A DNA stretch of 64,000 nucleotides from CAZPQK01 sp964588695 (GTDB lineage: Bacteria > Krumholzibacteriota > Krumholzibacteriia > WVZY01 > JAKEHA01), in the NCBI GenBank assembly GCA_964588695.1, contig CAZPQK010000013.1:1-64000 (forward strand). Reading direction: 5' to 3'. A model generated the notes under the pieces. That model saw only the letters and a program-made list of their open reading frames with translations, did not search any database and had not been told where the DNA came from. The position numbers and the translations under genes are program-made. This document shows, in pieces, positions 1 through 8,500 of the stretch (position 1 is the first letter of the stretch; each line of letters opens with the position of its first letter).

Positions 1-506
1 TCCTCGTCGATCAGAACCCGCAATTCCGATATCCCTAGCCAGTTTTCTGCGATTGCCAGCAGGTCGTCCACCCGGCGACTCAATGGCCGCGAACGGCTGC
101 CGATCGAGAATGTGTCTACCAGTTCGGATAGGTACCGGGTGGGCTGAGCCACAATCGGCGCTGCACGACGCTCGCCGGTCGCAACCGGCGCGGATGGGAC
201 TTCGGACACCTGGGACGCGTTATCGCCTTCCCATTCGGCCCGCGGAACTGTGAGGGTTACGCTGGTGTTACTACCACGACGGCGGTAAACAACCCGAACC
301 CCACCATCGATGGGTTCAACGCTGTCGCGCTCAAAGTAGTCTTGAGCCGCGAGTTCTTCGAGGATGGAAATCGCCTGTCCGCGTAGCTCTGCGTCGGACC
401 CGGTAGCGAGGGTGGCGTCCAGCGCCCGGCGTTGCTCGGGGCGGAGCACGCCATAGGGCAGCAGTCTTCGCAGAAGGTAGCGGTAGTCTCGTTCAACGGT
501 GCGCAT
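1..506 (-). CDS. N-terminal part of an unrecognised protein, cut by the window edge
   Basis: The frame is open from an ATG at 506 to the window edge (168 codons) without a stop. The start is supported by AGAAGG about 9 nt upstream, and a TATAAT hexamer lies about 40 bases further up. The protein begins MRTVERDYRYLLRRLLPYG and has a charged helical N-terminus, a central Ser/Pro/Ala-rich linker near residues 95-120, and then a helical stretch running into ISELRVLIDE, where a new domain seems to begin. That junction resembles the lead-in to a GAF or other sensory domain, but no diagnostic motif is visible before the sequence ends. It is divergent from the lytic transglycosylase gene. The frame looks coding; the function is unknown. 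Confidence 0.6.
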   Translation of the reverse strand, partial: MRTVERDYRYLLRRLLPYGVLRPEQRRALDATLATGSDAELRGQAISILEELAAQDYFERDSVEPIDGGVRVVYRRRGSNTSVTLTVPRAEWEGDNASQVSEVPSAPVATGERRAAPIVAQPTRYLSELVDTFSIGSRSRPLSRRVDDLLAIAENWLGISELRVLIDE

Positions 507-629
507 TGCGATGTACCTTCTAGCGTTTTATCATGTTTAATACCACCTTATTATATCGAAATAGACCTCCCCATGGCCAGCCTTTTGGGCGTCAGCTTGT
601 CCCCACCCCTGACGAATCCCCGACGTAAC

Positions 630-645
630 TGGCTTTGGGCTTGCA
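630..645 (+). promoter_or_regulatory. Candidate sigma-54 promoter of the LysM lytic transglycosylase gene
   Basis: TGGC-N7-TTGCA has the exact -24/-12 spacing of the consensus TGGCACG-N4-TTGCW. Eight of the 11 core positions match (TGGC and TTGC intact, ACG replaced by TTT). Transcription would begin near 656, giving a leader of about 48 nt that contains AAGGA at 686-690 before the ATG at 704. A match of this quality can occur by chance. It gains weight from the stronger sigma-54 sites in the same window. Confidence 0.5.
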
Positions 646-703
646 TCAGTCGTAGTCTTTGGGCACACTACGCCCGCAATCGAGTAAGGACGGGGTTATC
701 TCT

Positions 704-2560
704 ATGTATAGATTTGGCTTGGCCATAATCGCACTCGTCGTCGCGGTGGGATGTTCCAGTGGACCACGGTATCGGCCCGCGCCAACCCCAGAGGCGCCGT
801 CGGTTCGTAGCATCGACGAAATCTATCAGATCCGGTTCACACTAGAGGACTTTGACCGGCGGCTGGTAGACGCTGGTACCTTCCGAGCGACCGGCAACCA
901 TTATCTTTTCACGAAGACCCGCGACAGCCTCCAGGTGGACGTTAACCAGTTTATCCGAACCCACCCCGACATGGAGGAACAACCCCAGTTCATCCGAATT
1001 CTCAACCGTCTCGCCGCTCTGGATTCGTTGGAATGGGTTGCGCCCGACACGGCGTCGACCGCCCTTGAAGACAGTCTTGCACTGCAGTACGCCGACTGGC
1101 CCGACCTGGACATCGAACTCGACGACGGCGTCATGTTCAACAAGTATGGAACGCCCTTTCCGGAGATTACCAATCGTCGGATTGACTTTTGGATTCGCTA
1201 CTTCACCGGTCCCGGCAAAGCGCGTTTCGAGCGGCAGATTTACCGAATGCAGCAGTACCGCCCCATCGTCGACGAAATTCTGCGCGAGAAGGGCATGCCG
1301 GAGGAGCTCATCTGCGTAGCTTTCATCGAAAGCGGTTTCGCGATGAACGCGGTGTCGTATGCCAGCGCGGTTGGTCCGTGGCAGTTCATTCGTGGTACCG
1401 GCAAGATGTACGGCCTGCGCATTAACTGGTGGTATGACGAGCGGCGAGACCTGGTCGCGTCGACCTACGCCGCGTGCAACTATCTGACTGACCTGTACAA
1501 CATTTGGAATGACTGGCTGCTGGCGATGGCCGCGTACAATTGTGGTGAGTATCGCGTCGCGCGTGCGGTGGCGCGTCAGGGAACGAAGAATTTCTGGCGG
1601 CTCGACCTGCCCACGCAGACCGAACGATACGTGCCCAAGTTTCTGGCCACGCTTTACATTTTGCGTGACCCGGACAAGTACGACATTAAAATTCCGTACG
1701 CCGATCCTTTTGAGTTCGACACCATCGAAGTTACCGATGCCACTGATTTGACGGCAATTGCCCGCGCCGCTGGAACCACGGTGCGCGAGATCAAGCGACT
1801 AAACCCCGCATGCCGCCAATGGGCGACGCCGCCAAAGTGGACGATAAGCGTAAAGGTGCCTCCCGGCACGGGAGAAGACGCTAAGCTGGCGCTGGCGAGT
1901 CTGCCCGAGAGCGAGCGCATGACATGGCGGCGACATACCATTCGAAGCGGAGAAACGCTGTCGACGATTGCCCAAAAATACAACACTAACGTAAGCGCGT
2001 TGAAGAAGCTTAACAACCTTCGAAACTCTCACCGGATTCGAGCGGGTAAAGCGTTGATTGTTCCCATCCCTCCTTCGAACGTTAGTACAGCAAGTGCCGA
2101 ACCCGCCTACAAAAACAAACGCCGCAACATCAGCGCCGAAGCGCTGGAAAACTACGCCAGGTCCAAGGCCCCGCCAAAGAACAGCAAGAAGATCGTGTAT
2201 GTGGTTAAAGACAACGACACCTTGGGGCACATCGCCGAGCGCTATAACACCAGCGCGCGCAAAATACGATCGTGGAATGGATTGTCGTACCGACGTTTCA
2301 TCTACCCTGGGCAGAAACTGGCGATTTACGTCTCAGACGACTTCAGCGAAGATAACGCGGAGGTTGCAACCAACTCTCTGCAAATGCCGACCGACGCTTG
2401 CTGCGTCAAGCAAACGCACACCGTTCGTTCCGGCGATACGTTTTATTCGATTAGCCGCTCGTACGGCGTAACGCTTACCGAACTCCTCTTCTGGAACGGC
2501 CGAAGCGCTCGCTCCGTCATCAAGCCCGGCGATCAGTTGGATGTATGGAAGTCGCGTTAG
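704..2560 (+). CDS. Lipoprotein lytic murein transglycosylase with three LysM domains (MltD type)
   Basis: This 618-residue enzyme should cleave peptidoglycan glycan strands in the periplasm and release 1,6-anhydro-muropeptides. The start at 704 is chosen because the protein then begins with a lipoprotein signal ending VAVGC (lipidated Cys17). The earlier TTG at 659 would lie at the predicted transcription start. A GH23 domain spans about residues 165-330, with catalytic Glu209 in FIESGF followed by SAVGPWQF and AMAAYNCGE. Three LysM peptidoglycan-binding modules follow at about 409-454, 497-543 and 571-616. The order signal, GH23, LysM repeats matches MltD. It has a sigma-54-like promoter and lies next to a motility-type regulatory cluster, so a wall-remodelling role in assembly of a surface structure is plausible but inferred. 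Confidence 0.92.
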   Translation: MYRFGLAIIALVVAVGCSSGPRYRPAPTPEAPSVRSIDEIYQIRFTLEDFDRRLVDAGTFRATGNHYLFTKTRDSLQVDVNQFIRTHPDMEEQPQFIRILNRLAALDSLEWVAPDTASTALEDSLALQYADWPDLDIELDDGVMFNKYGTPFPEITNRRIDFWIRYFTGPGKARFERQIYRMQQYRPIVDEILREKGMPEELICVAFIESGFAMNAVSYASAVGPWQFIRGTGKMYGLRINWWYDERRDLVASTYAACNYLTDLYNIWNDWLLAMAAYNCGEYRVARAVARQGTKNFWRLDLPTQTERYVPKFLATLYILRDPDKYDIKIPYADPFEFDTIEVTDATDLTAIARAAGTTVREIKRLNPACRQWATPPKWTISVKVPPGTGEDAKLALASLPESERMTWRRHTIRSGETLSTIAQKYNTNVSALKKLNNLRNSHRIRAGKALIVPIPPSNVSTASAEPAYKNKRRNISAEALENYARSKAPPKNSKKIVYVVKDNDTLGHIAERYNTSARKIRSWNGLSYRRFIYPGQKLAIYVSDDFSEDNAEVATNSLQMPTDACCVKQTHTVRSGDTFYSISRSYGVTLTELLFWNGRSARSVIKPGDQLDVWKSR

Positions 2561-2561
2561 G

Positions 2562-3602
2562 CTAGAACCCCGCCTGCACGGAGACGCGGTGGGTTGCGTC
2601 AAAGTCGTCGTGGTGCAGGTACGCATAGTCGAATCCCAGGAACCCAATCCGAAGCCCCGCTCCGGTGGTGGGGTTTCCAGAATCAAGCCCACCCCGGACC
2701 ATTACTCGCTCCTGAAAAGCGATTTCGGCGCCAAGGTGAAGGTCGGCGCTGGCCGCTCCCTGCCAGTATTGTGAAGCTCCCTGTCGGTCGTCGTAGAAAG
2801 TATGCAGGTCGGCTGCAAGCATCAGCGACGCGTTCAAACTCGGTGCCGGATACCGGTAAGCCGCACCCAGCGAAACAGAAGGCGCCACAAACTCGTTCGT
2901 ACCCGTGCTCCAGCTAAGATACGTCCCCGTCGCGTCCTGAAGTTTAACGCCAACGTCGAAGCGCTCCACCAGCACGTCACGGCGGAGAAATCCCAGATCG
3001 ATTCCGACGCCTGTGCTGCTGACGCCAGCAATCGCATCGGTGTAAATGAGTTTTAGCGTTCCCCCGACACGTCCCCATTTGGTGTTGACCGCGACCGTAT
3101 TGAATAGCGCGAAGCTGTTGTCGGACTCGGTGGGAAGCGAATCAAACTCGTTAAACTCGTTACCGTCTGCGTCAGTTAGAAACTCGCCCGATTGCGGCTG
3201 AAAGATGCCGTCCCCGTTCAAATCCATGAAGCCGAGTTGATTGGTAACCACAATGTCATCGACGCCAAGGTGGATGAGTGCAAAACCAATCGCCGCATCT
3301 TCACCAAAATCAATAAACGAAGCAGGTTGGGTATAGGCGGCAAAGTTGTAGTTGACCAGTTCCCCGAAACGCTCAGAATGCATTGCGATCGCCTGACGCC
3401 CGTCCGTTTCTGATACGCCGGCCGGGTTCCAATAAACGGTTGAGGCATCGCCACCGACCGCCACAAACGCACCACCCATTCCCAACGCGCGGCCTCCGCC
3501 GCCAACCGCCATGAATTCGCCAGCAAACTTGGTGGCAAGGGCGCTGTGGGGAAAGCAGCATGCCATGACCAGACCTAGGGCTAAGAGTCGCTTCATCGTC
3601 AT
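2562..3602 (-). CDS. PorV/UPF0164-type outer membrane beta-barrel protein
   Basis: The product (346 residues) starts with a signal peptide (MTMKRLLALGLVMACCFPHSA) and has the PorV/TraF-like opening GGRALGMGGAFVAVGGDAS followed by YWNPAG. It then alternates amphipathic strands to an aromatic C-terminus (VSVQAGF), as in FadL-like barrels. PorV proteins in Bacteroidetes act in the type IX secretion shuttle. Here only the fold-level assignment is safe, because no other secretion gene is adjacent. The segment DLNGDGIFQPQSGE resembles an acidic calcium loop. It is tail to tail with the transglycosylase gene (1 bp between stops) and has its own sigma-70 promoter at 3657-3685. AAAAAGG lies upstream of the ATG at 3602. 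Confidence 0.82.
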   Translation of the reverse strand: MTMKRLLALGLVMACCFPHSALATKFAGEFMAVGGGGRALGMGGAFVAVGGDASTVYWNPAGVSETDGRQAIAMHSERFGELVNYNFAAYTQPASFIDFGEDAAIGFALIHLGVDDIVVTNQLGFMDLNGDGIFQPQSGEFLTDADGNEFNEFDSLPTESDNSFALFNTVAVNTKWGRVGGTLKLIYTDAIAGVSSTGVGIDLGFLRRDVLVERFDVGVKLQDATGTYLSWSTGTNEFVAPSVSLGAAYRYPAPSLNASLMLAADLHTFYDDRQGASQYWQGAASADLHLGAEIAFQERVMVRGGLDSGNPTTGAGLRIGFLGFDYAYLHHDDFDATHRVSVQAGF

Positions 3603-3656
3603 CCTTTTTCGGGGCGTCTAAAAGGCTTCAGGGGGGTAACTCGAGTGGGTACGAAT

Positions 3657-3685
3657 AGTATAGCAATCCCTCGTCGCGCGGTAAA
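3657..3685 (-). promoter_or_regulatory. Sigma-70 type promoter with extended -10 for the PorV-like gene
   Basis: TTTACC, 17 bp, TATACT, with TGC directly before the -10 (ATTGCTATACT). The transcription start would be near 3650, giving a leader of about 48 nt. The same TTGCTAT core recurs at 15620, 33777 and 45532. Confidence 0.55.
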
Positions 3686-3703
3686 GCGTTTGTCGCCCGG
3701 CGG

Positions 3704-5221
3704 TTATACTAGTCCGTACTCTTTTATCTTCCGGTAGAGGGTTCGCTCCGAGATGCCCAGGGATTGGGCCGCCTGGCGGCGGTTGCCCTGATGCGTTCGT
3801 AAAGCTTCCCGAATGGCTTCCCGCTCCATTTGCTCCAGGGTCATTGCCGAGAGTTCCCTGTCGGGCGTCGGCGGAATTGTCACCTCACGCAGGTCCCGAA
3901 ACTCCGGCGCACGCGCCGAACCCAGTCGCTCGAGAATCTCGCGAACATCGCGGTGTAGCGCCAGGATCGACGCATAGATCATTTCGCGCTCGGCTTCATC
4001 CTTAGACCGCCCTAGCGGAACTGGCAGCATCGGCTGCGAGGCATCGCGCTCTGCCGAGTCGAGTTGCCGGTCCACCTGGTCGTAGCTGATCCGACTCCCC
4101 GCGGCCAGAACCACCAGGCTGTCGACGACGTTACGCATTTCGCGAACGTTGCCTGGCCAGGTATACGATTGTAGCCGTCGCATAGCGTTGGCCTCAATAG
4201 CCCGCACCGATTTTTGATGACGACGGTTGGCTTCCAGCAAGAAGTGGTTCGCGAGCAGCGGGATGTCGTCGCGACGGTCGCGTAGCGGCGGCAACTGCAA
4301 GTGCACGCCTTTCAAGCGATAGTACAGGTCCTGGCGAAACGTACCGGCCCTAACCGCGTCCGCCAGACTACGGTTGGTCGCGGCAACAACGCGAACGTCG
4401 ACGTGCAGGCGTTCCACGCCGCCAACTCGAAGCACATCTCCGGTTTCCAAGACTCGCAGCAGCTTGACCTGCATGTTCGCGCTCATCTCACCAACTTCGT
4501 CCAGAAAGACGGTTCCGCCGTTGGCGCGCTCGAACAAACCCGGGCGTCGCGAAACTGCACCGGTGAAGGCGCCTCGCTCGTGACCAAACAGCTCGCTTTC
4601 TAAAACACCCTCTGCCAGAGCGCCACAGTTGATGGCTTCAAATGGCCTGGTCGATCGTCTGCTAGACAAGTGGACCGCGCGCGCAACCAGATCCTTACCC
4701 GTGCCCGACTCGCCTTCGATAAGAATGGAAACCTCGGTGGGGCCAAGCTGCCGCACGGCTTCCAGCACCTCGCGGATCGCCGGCGAACGTCCGACGATTC
4801 CAGCTGCGCGCTGCAGGGTCACCATCTGCAGTTTGTGGTCAAGGGTCGCGGCCACGTCGCGTACGTCGAGAGGCCGCTGAAGGTAGGTGTCAACACCCTG
4901 CTCGGCATCTCCGCGCAGCAACTCGTCAGACTTGGGACCACCGACGACAGCGACTTCGACTTCGGGAGTCTCGCGACGCAGGCGCTTGATGACGCTTAGA
5001 TAGGCCGGCCCCACTGTCGCTTCGTCCAGCACCACCAGGCCCGTATCCGGGCGAAGCTCAGAGACAGCCGCTTCGGAGCTACCGACCACCTGAAGGTCGG
5101 CGCGCTGGTCCAAAATGTCGACAATTTGGCGCACAACCTGATCGGTAGACGCCACGAGCATATGTAGTGGTTTATCTGGCAAAGGTTTCACCCGAGGGAA
5201 AGCTAGGGCGTGACCTGCCAT
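3704..5221 (-). CDS. Sigma-54-dependent transcriptional activator with a degenerate receiver domain
   Basis: The protein has 505 residues and three parts. Residues 20-135 look like a response-regulator receiver that has lost the acidic pair of strand 1 (VASTDQ) and the conserved Lys (QRP instead of KP), while keeping an Asp after strand 3 (VVLDEA). The central AAA+ domain is intact: Walker A GESGTGKD, GAFTGA sigma-54 contact loop, Walker B GTVFLDEVGEM. The Fis-type helix-turn-helix at the end is RQAAQSLGISERTLYRKIKE. It begins 4 nt after the sigma-28 stop and lacks a clear Shine-Dalgarno, so translation is probably coupled. Loss of receiver residues suggests it is not controlled by phosphorylation. 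This arrangement resembles FlrA/FleQ-like flagellar master activators, but that equivalence is inferred. Confidence 0.9.
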   Translation of the reverse strand: MAGHALAFPRVKPLPDKPLHMLVASTDQVVRQIVDILDQRADLQVVGSSEAAVSELRPDTGLVVLDEATVGPAYLSVIKRLRRETPEVEVAVVGGPKSDELLRGDAEQGVDTYLQRPLDVRDVAATLDHKLQMVTLQRAAGIVGRSPAIREVLEAVRQLGPTEVSILIEGESGTGKDLVARAVHLSSRRSTRPFEAINCGALAEGVLESELFGHERGAFTGAVSRRPGLFERANGGTVFLDEVGEMSANMQVKLLRVLETGDVLRVGGVERLHVDVRVVAATNRSLADAVRAGTFRQDLYYRLKGVHLQLPPLRDRRDDIPLLANHFLLEANRRHQKSVRAIEANAMRRLQSYTWPGNVREMRNVVDSLVVLAAGSRISYDQVDRQLDSAERDASQPMLPVPLGRSKDEAEREMIYASILALHRDVREILERLGSARAPEFRDLREVTIPPTPDRELSAMTLEQMEREAIREALRTHQGNRRQAAQSLGISERTLYRKIKEYGLV

Positions 5222-5225
5222 ATTG

Positions 5226-6104
5226 TCAAGTCCGGGGGTTGCTTACCGCCGGTTGAGAAGGGGCGTCCGTTGCCGACGAGTCGGCGTCGCGGCTGCGCTG
5301 CAGCTTCGACGAGAGCTGCTTGACCGACCGGCTTCGCGTGAGTTGGTTGATTCGCCCCCGGAGTCGCACCACGGCTTTGGTGTGGATTTGACAAACACGC
5401 GACTCAGAGATACCCAGCACATCACCAATTTCTTTCAGGGTCAGCTCTTCGTAGTAATACAGGGTAAGCACGGTCCGCTCTTTGTCGGGCATTTCGTCTA
5501 TCGTTACCCGAACCAGAGCACGCAATTGCTTTTCTTCGAGCATCTGCGACGGGTCCGGATTGTTGGTGCGAATGGTGTCGCTGATGACCGCGTACAGACC
5601 TTCGTTGGAGTTGGCAACTTCCTTGTCCAACGACACTAACGTGGTCACACACACCTCATCGACCAGGGTGTAATACTCGTCCATACGCAGCCCCAGGTGA
5701 CGGGCAACATCTTCGTCGCTTGCCGATCGTTCGAGCTTCGATTCTACCTCTACGTAGGCTTGCTCCAGGGACTTCGCCTTGCGGCGTACGGATCGCGGAA
5801 ACCAGTCTTGGGTTCGCAGCTCGTCCAACATCGCGCCGCGAATTCGCGGAACGGCGTAGGTTTCGAACTTGATGTTGCGGGTGGGATCGAATTTATCGAC
5901 GGCCTGCATCAGACCCAGCAGCCCGGCTCCGAACAGGTCTTCCAGTTCGACAAATGTAGGCAGTCCGATCGCCAGACGACCCGAGACGTATTTCACCAAC
6001 CCCAAGTACGCCAGCACAAGTTGTTCGCGCAAGCGAGGTGTGGGGGTTTGAGTGAACTCGGCCCATAGGGCTTCGGTATCGAGCTTCTTGGTTTCGGTTT
6101 GCAG
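5226..6104 (-). CDS. fliA: FliA/WhiG-family sigma-28 factor, probable CTG start
   Basis: Region 2 (LVKYVSGRL, ELEDLFGAGLLGLMQAVDKFD, RIRGAMLDELRTQDWFPRSVRR) and region 4 (LPDKERTVLTLYYYEELTLKEIGD followed by ISESRVCQIH) align closely with FliA of enteric bacteria. This sigma factor directs RNA polymerase to late flagellar and chemotaxis promoters. The frame is open back to a TTG at 6167 and an ATG at 6158. However, both lie inside or next to a sigma-54-like promoter and a terminator U-tract. A perfect AAAGGAGG (6111-6118) stands 6 nt before an in-frame CTG at 6104, giving 292 residues that begin with L/M-QTETKKLDTEALW. I therefore annotate CTG as the start. The Ser-rich C-terminal tail (about 35 residues after region 4) is unusual for FliA. 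Confidence 0.85.
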   Translation of the reverse strand: MQTETKKLDTEALWAEFTQTPTPRLREQLVLAYLGLVKYVSGRLAIGLPTFVELEDLFGAGLLGLMQAVDKFDPTRNIKFETYAVPRIRGAMLDELRTQDWFPRSVRRKAKSLEQAYVEVESKLERSASDEDVARHLGLRMDEYYTLVDEVCVTTLVSLDKEVANSNEGLYAVISDTIRTNNPDPSQMLEEKQLRALVRVTIDEMPDKERTVLTLYYYEELTLKEIGDVLGISESRVCQIHTKAVVRLRGRINQLTRSRSVKQLSSKLQRSRDADSSATDAPSQPAVSNPRT

Positions 6105-6146
6105 GACGATCCTCCTTTTGGTGCTATCGCGGACACCGAGCCCATC

Positions 6147-6162
6147 TGCACAGACCATGCCC
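6147..6162 (-). promoter_or_regulatory. Candidate sigma-54 promoter of the sigma-28 gene
   Basis: GGGCATG-N4-GTGCA on the minus strand has the GG and GC dinucleotides at the correct 10-bp spacing and matches 8 of 11 core positions. The predicted start near 6136 lies downstream of the ATG at 6158 and upstream of AAAGGAGG at 6111-6118. This fits translation from CTG 6104. It sits directly behind the terminator of the upstream regulator gene, so the sigma-28 gene would need its own promoter here. Confidence 0.5.
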
Positions 6163-6163
6163 T

Positions 6164-6233
6164 CCAAAAGTGAGAAACCCCCGCCAACCTACCCGTCGCA
6201 CTAAAGTGCAACATCACAGTAGGTTAGCGGGGG
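6164..6233 (-). terminator. Intrinsic terminator after the second NtrC-type regulator gene
   Basis: A 15-bp stem (CCCCCGCTAACCTAC with GTAGGTTGGCGGGGG, one mismatch) encloses a small inner hairpin (GCACT/AGTGC). It is followed on the minus strand by TTTCTCACTTTT. It should separate the kinase-regulator operon from the sigma-28 gene, or attenuate read-through into it. Confidence 0.75.
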
Positions 6234-6299
6234 CTTGGATATTTCGCGGCCGCTTTTGGCCGCACGGTATCCGGTCCCGCGGGCCGACACTCGCCCCGG

Positions 6300-7709
6300 T
6301 TAGGGGACGAATTCTCCGGCTGGCTGGGAGATTTCTTCTGGGGTGGTAGCGGCACTGCGTGTGCGTCCAATGTTGTACTCGTTGAGCTTGTTGCGCAGAG
6401 TCCGTACCGAAATCTCCAGCGTTTCCGCCGACCGGGTTCGGTTGTTCTTGTTCTCGGTCAGGCGATTGAGAATCATGAGCTTTTCCATTTCGCGGACCGA
6501 CCCGTAACGGAACGCGTGTTCAACTTTGGAGAGTTGTTCTTCGCGCTCGTTTTCGAACTCAAAGTAGTCTTCGTCCAGTGTCATTCCGCTGCGGAGAATA
6601 ACGGCGCGTTCGACGACGTTTTGCAGTTGTCGGACGTTGCCCTTCCAGTACGCGTTGGAAAGCTTGCGCACGGCAGCCTCGGTGAACTTCACCGGGTCGG
6701 TGTTGTTCTTCGTCGAAAACAGATCGTTAAAGTGATTGATTAGCAGCGGCACGTCATCGCGACGTTCGCGGAGTGCCGGCATTTCCATTGGGACGACGTT
6801 GAGCCGGTAAAAGAGGTCCTCCCGAAAGCGTCCCTTGCGGATCTCGTCTTTGAGGTTCCGGTTGGTGGTGGCGATTATGCGAACGTCCACCTTGATCGGC
6901 TTGGATCCACCGACCCGGTCAAACTCGCCCTCCTGGATGACACGAAGCAATTTGGCCTGAATCGTGTGTTCCATTTCGCCGATTTCGTCCAGCAGAATGG
7001 TGCCGCCGTCGGCTTGTTCGAACTTACCCGGCTCGGTCTTGATAGCGCCCGTGTAGGCGCCCTTTTCGTGGCCAAAGAGTTCGTTTTCCAGCAACGTCGA
7101 TGGGATCGAAGCGCAGTTGATGGCCTTAAACGGCTTCCCCGCGCGACGGCTGAGACGGTGGATTTCGTGCGCGACAACCTCTTTACCGGTACCACTTTCT
7201 CCGGTAATCAGAATCGTCGCCGCGGTTGGGGCGACCAGCTTAACCTTCTCGCGGATGTTTTGCAGCGCGATCGAGTTACCCACCATTACCTTGGTGCGGT
7301 CATCGTTGCCCAGGCGCGCATGGAGCGCACGGTTTTCTTGCGCGATGCTCTTGAACTGCAGAGCGCGATCAATTGTGTGGCGCAACTTGTCGACGCTGAA
7401 CGGCTTTTCCAGGTAGTCGTAGGCGCCTAACCGCATCAATTGGGTGGCGTTTTCAATGCTACCGTACGCGGTAACCGTCAGAATCGGAAGATGCGGGGCT
7501 TGCGCGCGAACATGTTCGATCAACTGCTCGCCGTTCATGTCGGGCATCTTAATGTCGGTAATCAACAGATCCACGTCGCCCTTACCAACTTCGACCAACG
7601 CGTCTTGCGCGGTTGTCACTCCGACGACATTGTAGTCGGCGTTGAGTACATCAACCATAAAGTCCTTAACGGACGGGATATCATCCACCACGACGATCTT
7701 GCGCTTCAT
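6300..7709 (-). CDS. NtrC-family sigma-54 response regulator (FlrC-like position)
   Basis: This 469-residue regulator has a complete receiver domain: DD at 9-10, phospho-acceptor Asp52 in LLITDIKMPD, and KP in DYLEKPF. The AAA+ domain has Walker A GESGTGKE, sigma-54 loop GAYTGA and Walker B GTILLDEIGEM, and the protein ends in a Fis-type helix-turn-helix (SAETLEISVRTLRNKLNEYN). Its start overlaps the kinase stop by 4 nt (ATGA), so the two are an operon pair. An acidic and Thr-rich tail of about 20 residues follows the DNA-binding helix. Its place between a small soluble kinase and FliA is that of FlrC/FleR. The flagellar role is inferred from context. Confidence 0.92.
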   Translation of the reverse strand: MKRKIVVVDDIPSVKDFMVDVLNADYNVVGVTTAQDALVEVGKGDVDLLITDIKMPDMNGEQLIEHVRAQAPHLPILTVTAYGSIENATQLMRLGAYDYLEKPFSVDKLRHTIDRALQFKSIAQENRALHARLGNDDRTKVMVGNSIALQNIREKVKLVAPTAATILITGESGTGKEVVAHEIHRLSRRAGKPFKAINCASIPSTLLENELFGHEKGAYTGAIKTEPGKFEQADGGTILLDEIGEMEHTIQAKLLRVIQEGEFDRVGGSKPIKVDVRIIATTNRNLKDEIRKGRFREDLFYRLNVVPMEMPALRERRDDVPLLINHFNDLFSTKNNTDPVKFTEAAVRKLSNAYWKGNVRQLQNVVERAVILRSGMTLDEDYFEFENEREEQLSKVEHAFRYGSVREMEKLMILNRLTENKNNRTRSAETLEISVRTLRNKLNEYNIGRTRSAATTPEEISQPAGEFVP

Positions 7710-8488
7710 CGGATTTCTCCTTCTTCGAATAGCACCGTGACGGTTGTCCCGGTGTCGGCTTCGGTGTCAACAACCACGTCGGCGCCAATTGCGTTGGCGG
7801 CAACCGACACGAAGGCCAACCCGAGACCCAGGTGGCCACTTTTATTGGTTTGAAACGGAGACCACATGGCCTCCATCATTTCTGGGGCGATCCCCCGTCC
7901 GGAGTCCTCAACAGTTACGGCAACCCGGCGCCGGCCTTCGTTGGCCGACCGGCGATTTGACACCCGGATCGTCACCGTAGATCCGCCTTCGCTGGCTTCA
8001 ACCGCGTTGCGAATGATGTGATGCATCATCTTGCGCACCAGTGCGTAGTTCTGACGAAACTCACCCGCGCGACCCACAGAGACATCCACGGCGACCCCCG
8101 ACTTCCCCATCGGGTCAATTTCTGCAGCGGTTTCTGCGAGCAAATCGTTCCAGTTGAGAGCATCATCAGTTTCGCGACCTGACAGGCGTAGCATTGACAG
8201 ATCGTTTAGAAACTTCTCAGTAGATTCGATGCTATAGATGATCTTGTCGGCCCAACGACGATTGTTGGTGCCGTCTTCGTTGGCGTCCTGAATAAGCGAC
8301 GCATACCCCTTAAGCGGACCGAGTTGATTCTTAGCCGCGTGAACGACGTGGGCCAACAGATCGCCAAGCGGAGTCAGCACTTCGCGGTGCTGGTCAGTTG
8401 ACGTCGGCGCACTTGAGGTATGAGTTGCGGGCGGCGCGTGCAACTCCGACGCGCCGGGAGACCTGGAGTTGTTGTTTGTAGATTCCAT
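7706..8488 (-). CDS. Soluble sensor histidine kinase, partner of the downstream NtrC-type regulator
   Basis: The kinase has 260 residues and no membrane segments. After a Ser/Thr/Pro-rich N-terminus comes an H-box with phospho-acceptor His50 (HAAKNQLGPLKGYASLI), an N-box (HHIIRNAVEAS), G1 (VEDSGRGIAP) and G2 (SGHLGLGLAF). FlrB/FleS-type flagellar kinases are similarly short and soluble. The ATG at 8488 has no Shine-Dalgarno. A perfect sigma-54 promoter (8501-8516) predicts a transcript starting about 2 nt before that ATG, so the mRNA would be essentially leaderless. There is no other good start before the H-box; an internal GTG in HREVLTP is the only alternative seen. Confidence 0.88.
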   Translation of the reverse strand: MESTNNNSRSPGASELHAPPATHTSSAPTSTDQHREVLTPLGDLLAHVVHAAKNQLGPLKGYASLIQDANEDGTNNRRWADKIIYSIESTEKFLNDLSMLRLSGRETDDALNWNDLLAETAAEIDPMGKSGVAVDVSVGRAGEFRQNYALVRKMMHHIIRNAVEASEGGSTVTIRVSNRRSANEGRRRVAVTVEDSGRGIAPEMMEAMWSPFQTNKSGHLGLGLAFVSVAANAIGADVVVDTEADTGTTVTVLFEEGEIR

Positions 8489-8500
8489 GCCCGACCAAAA

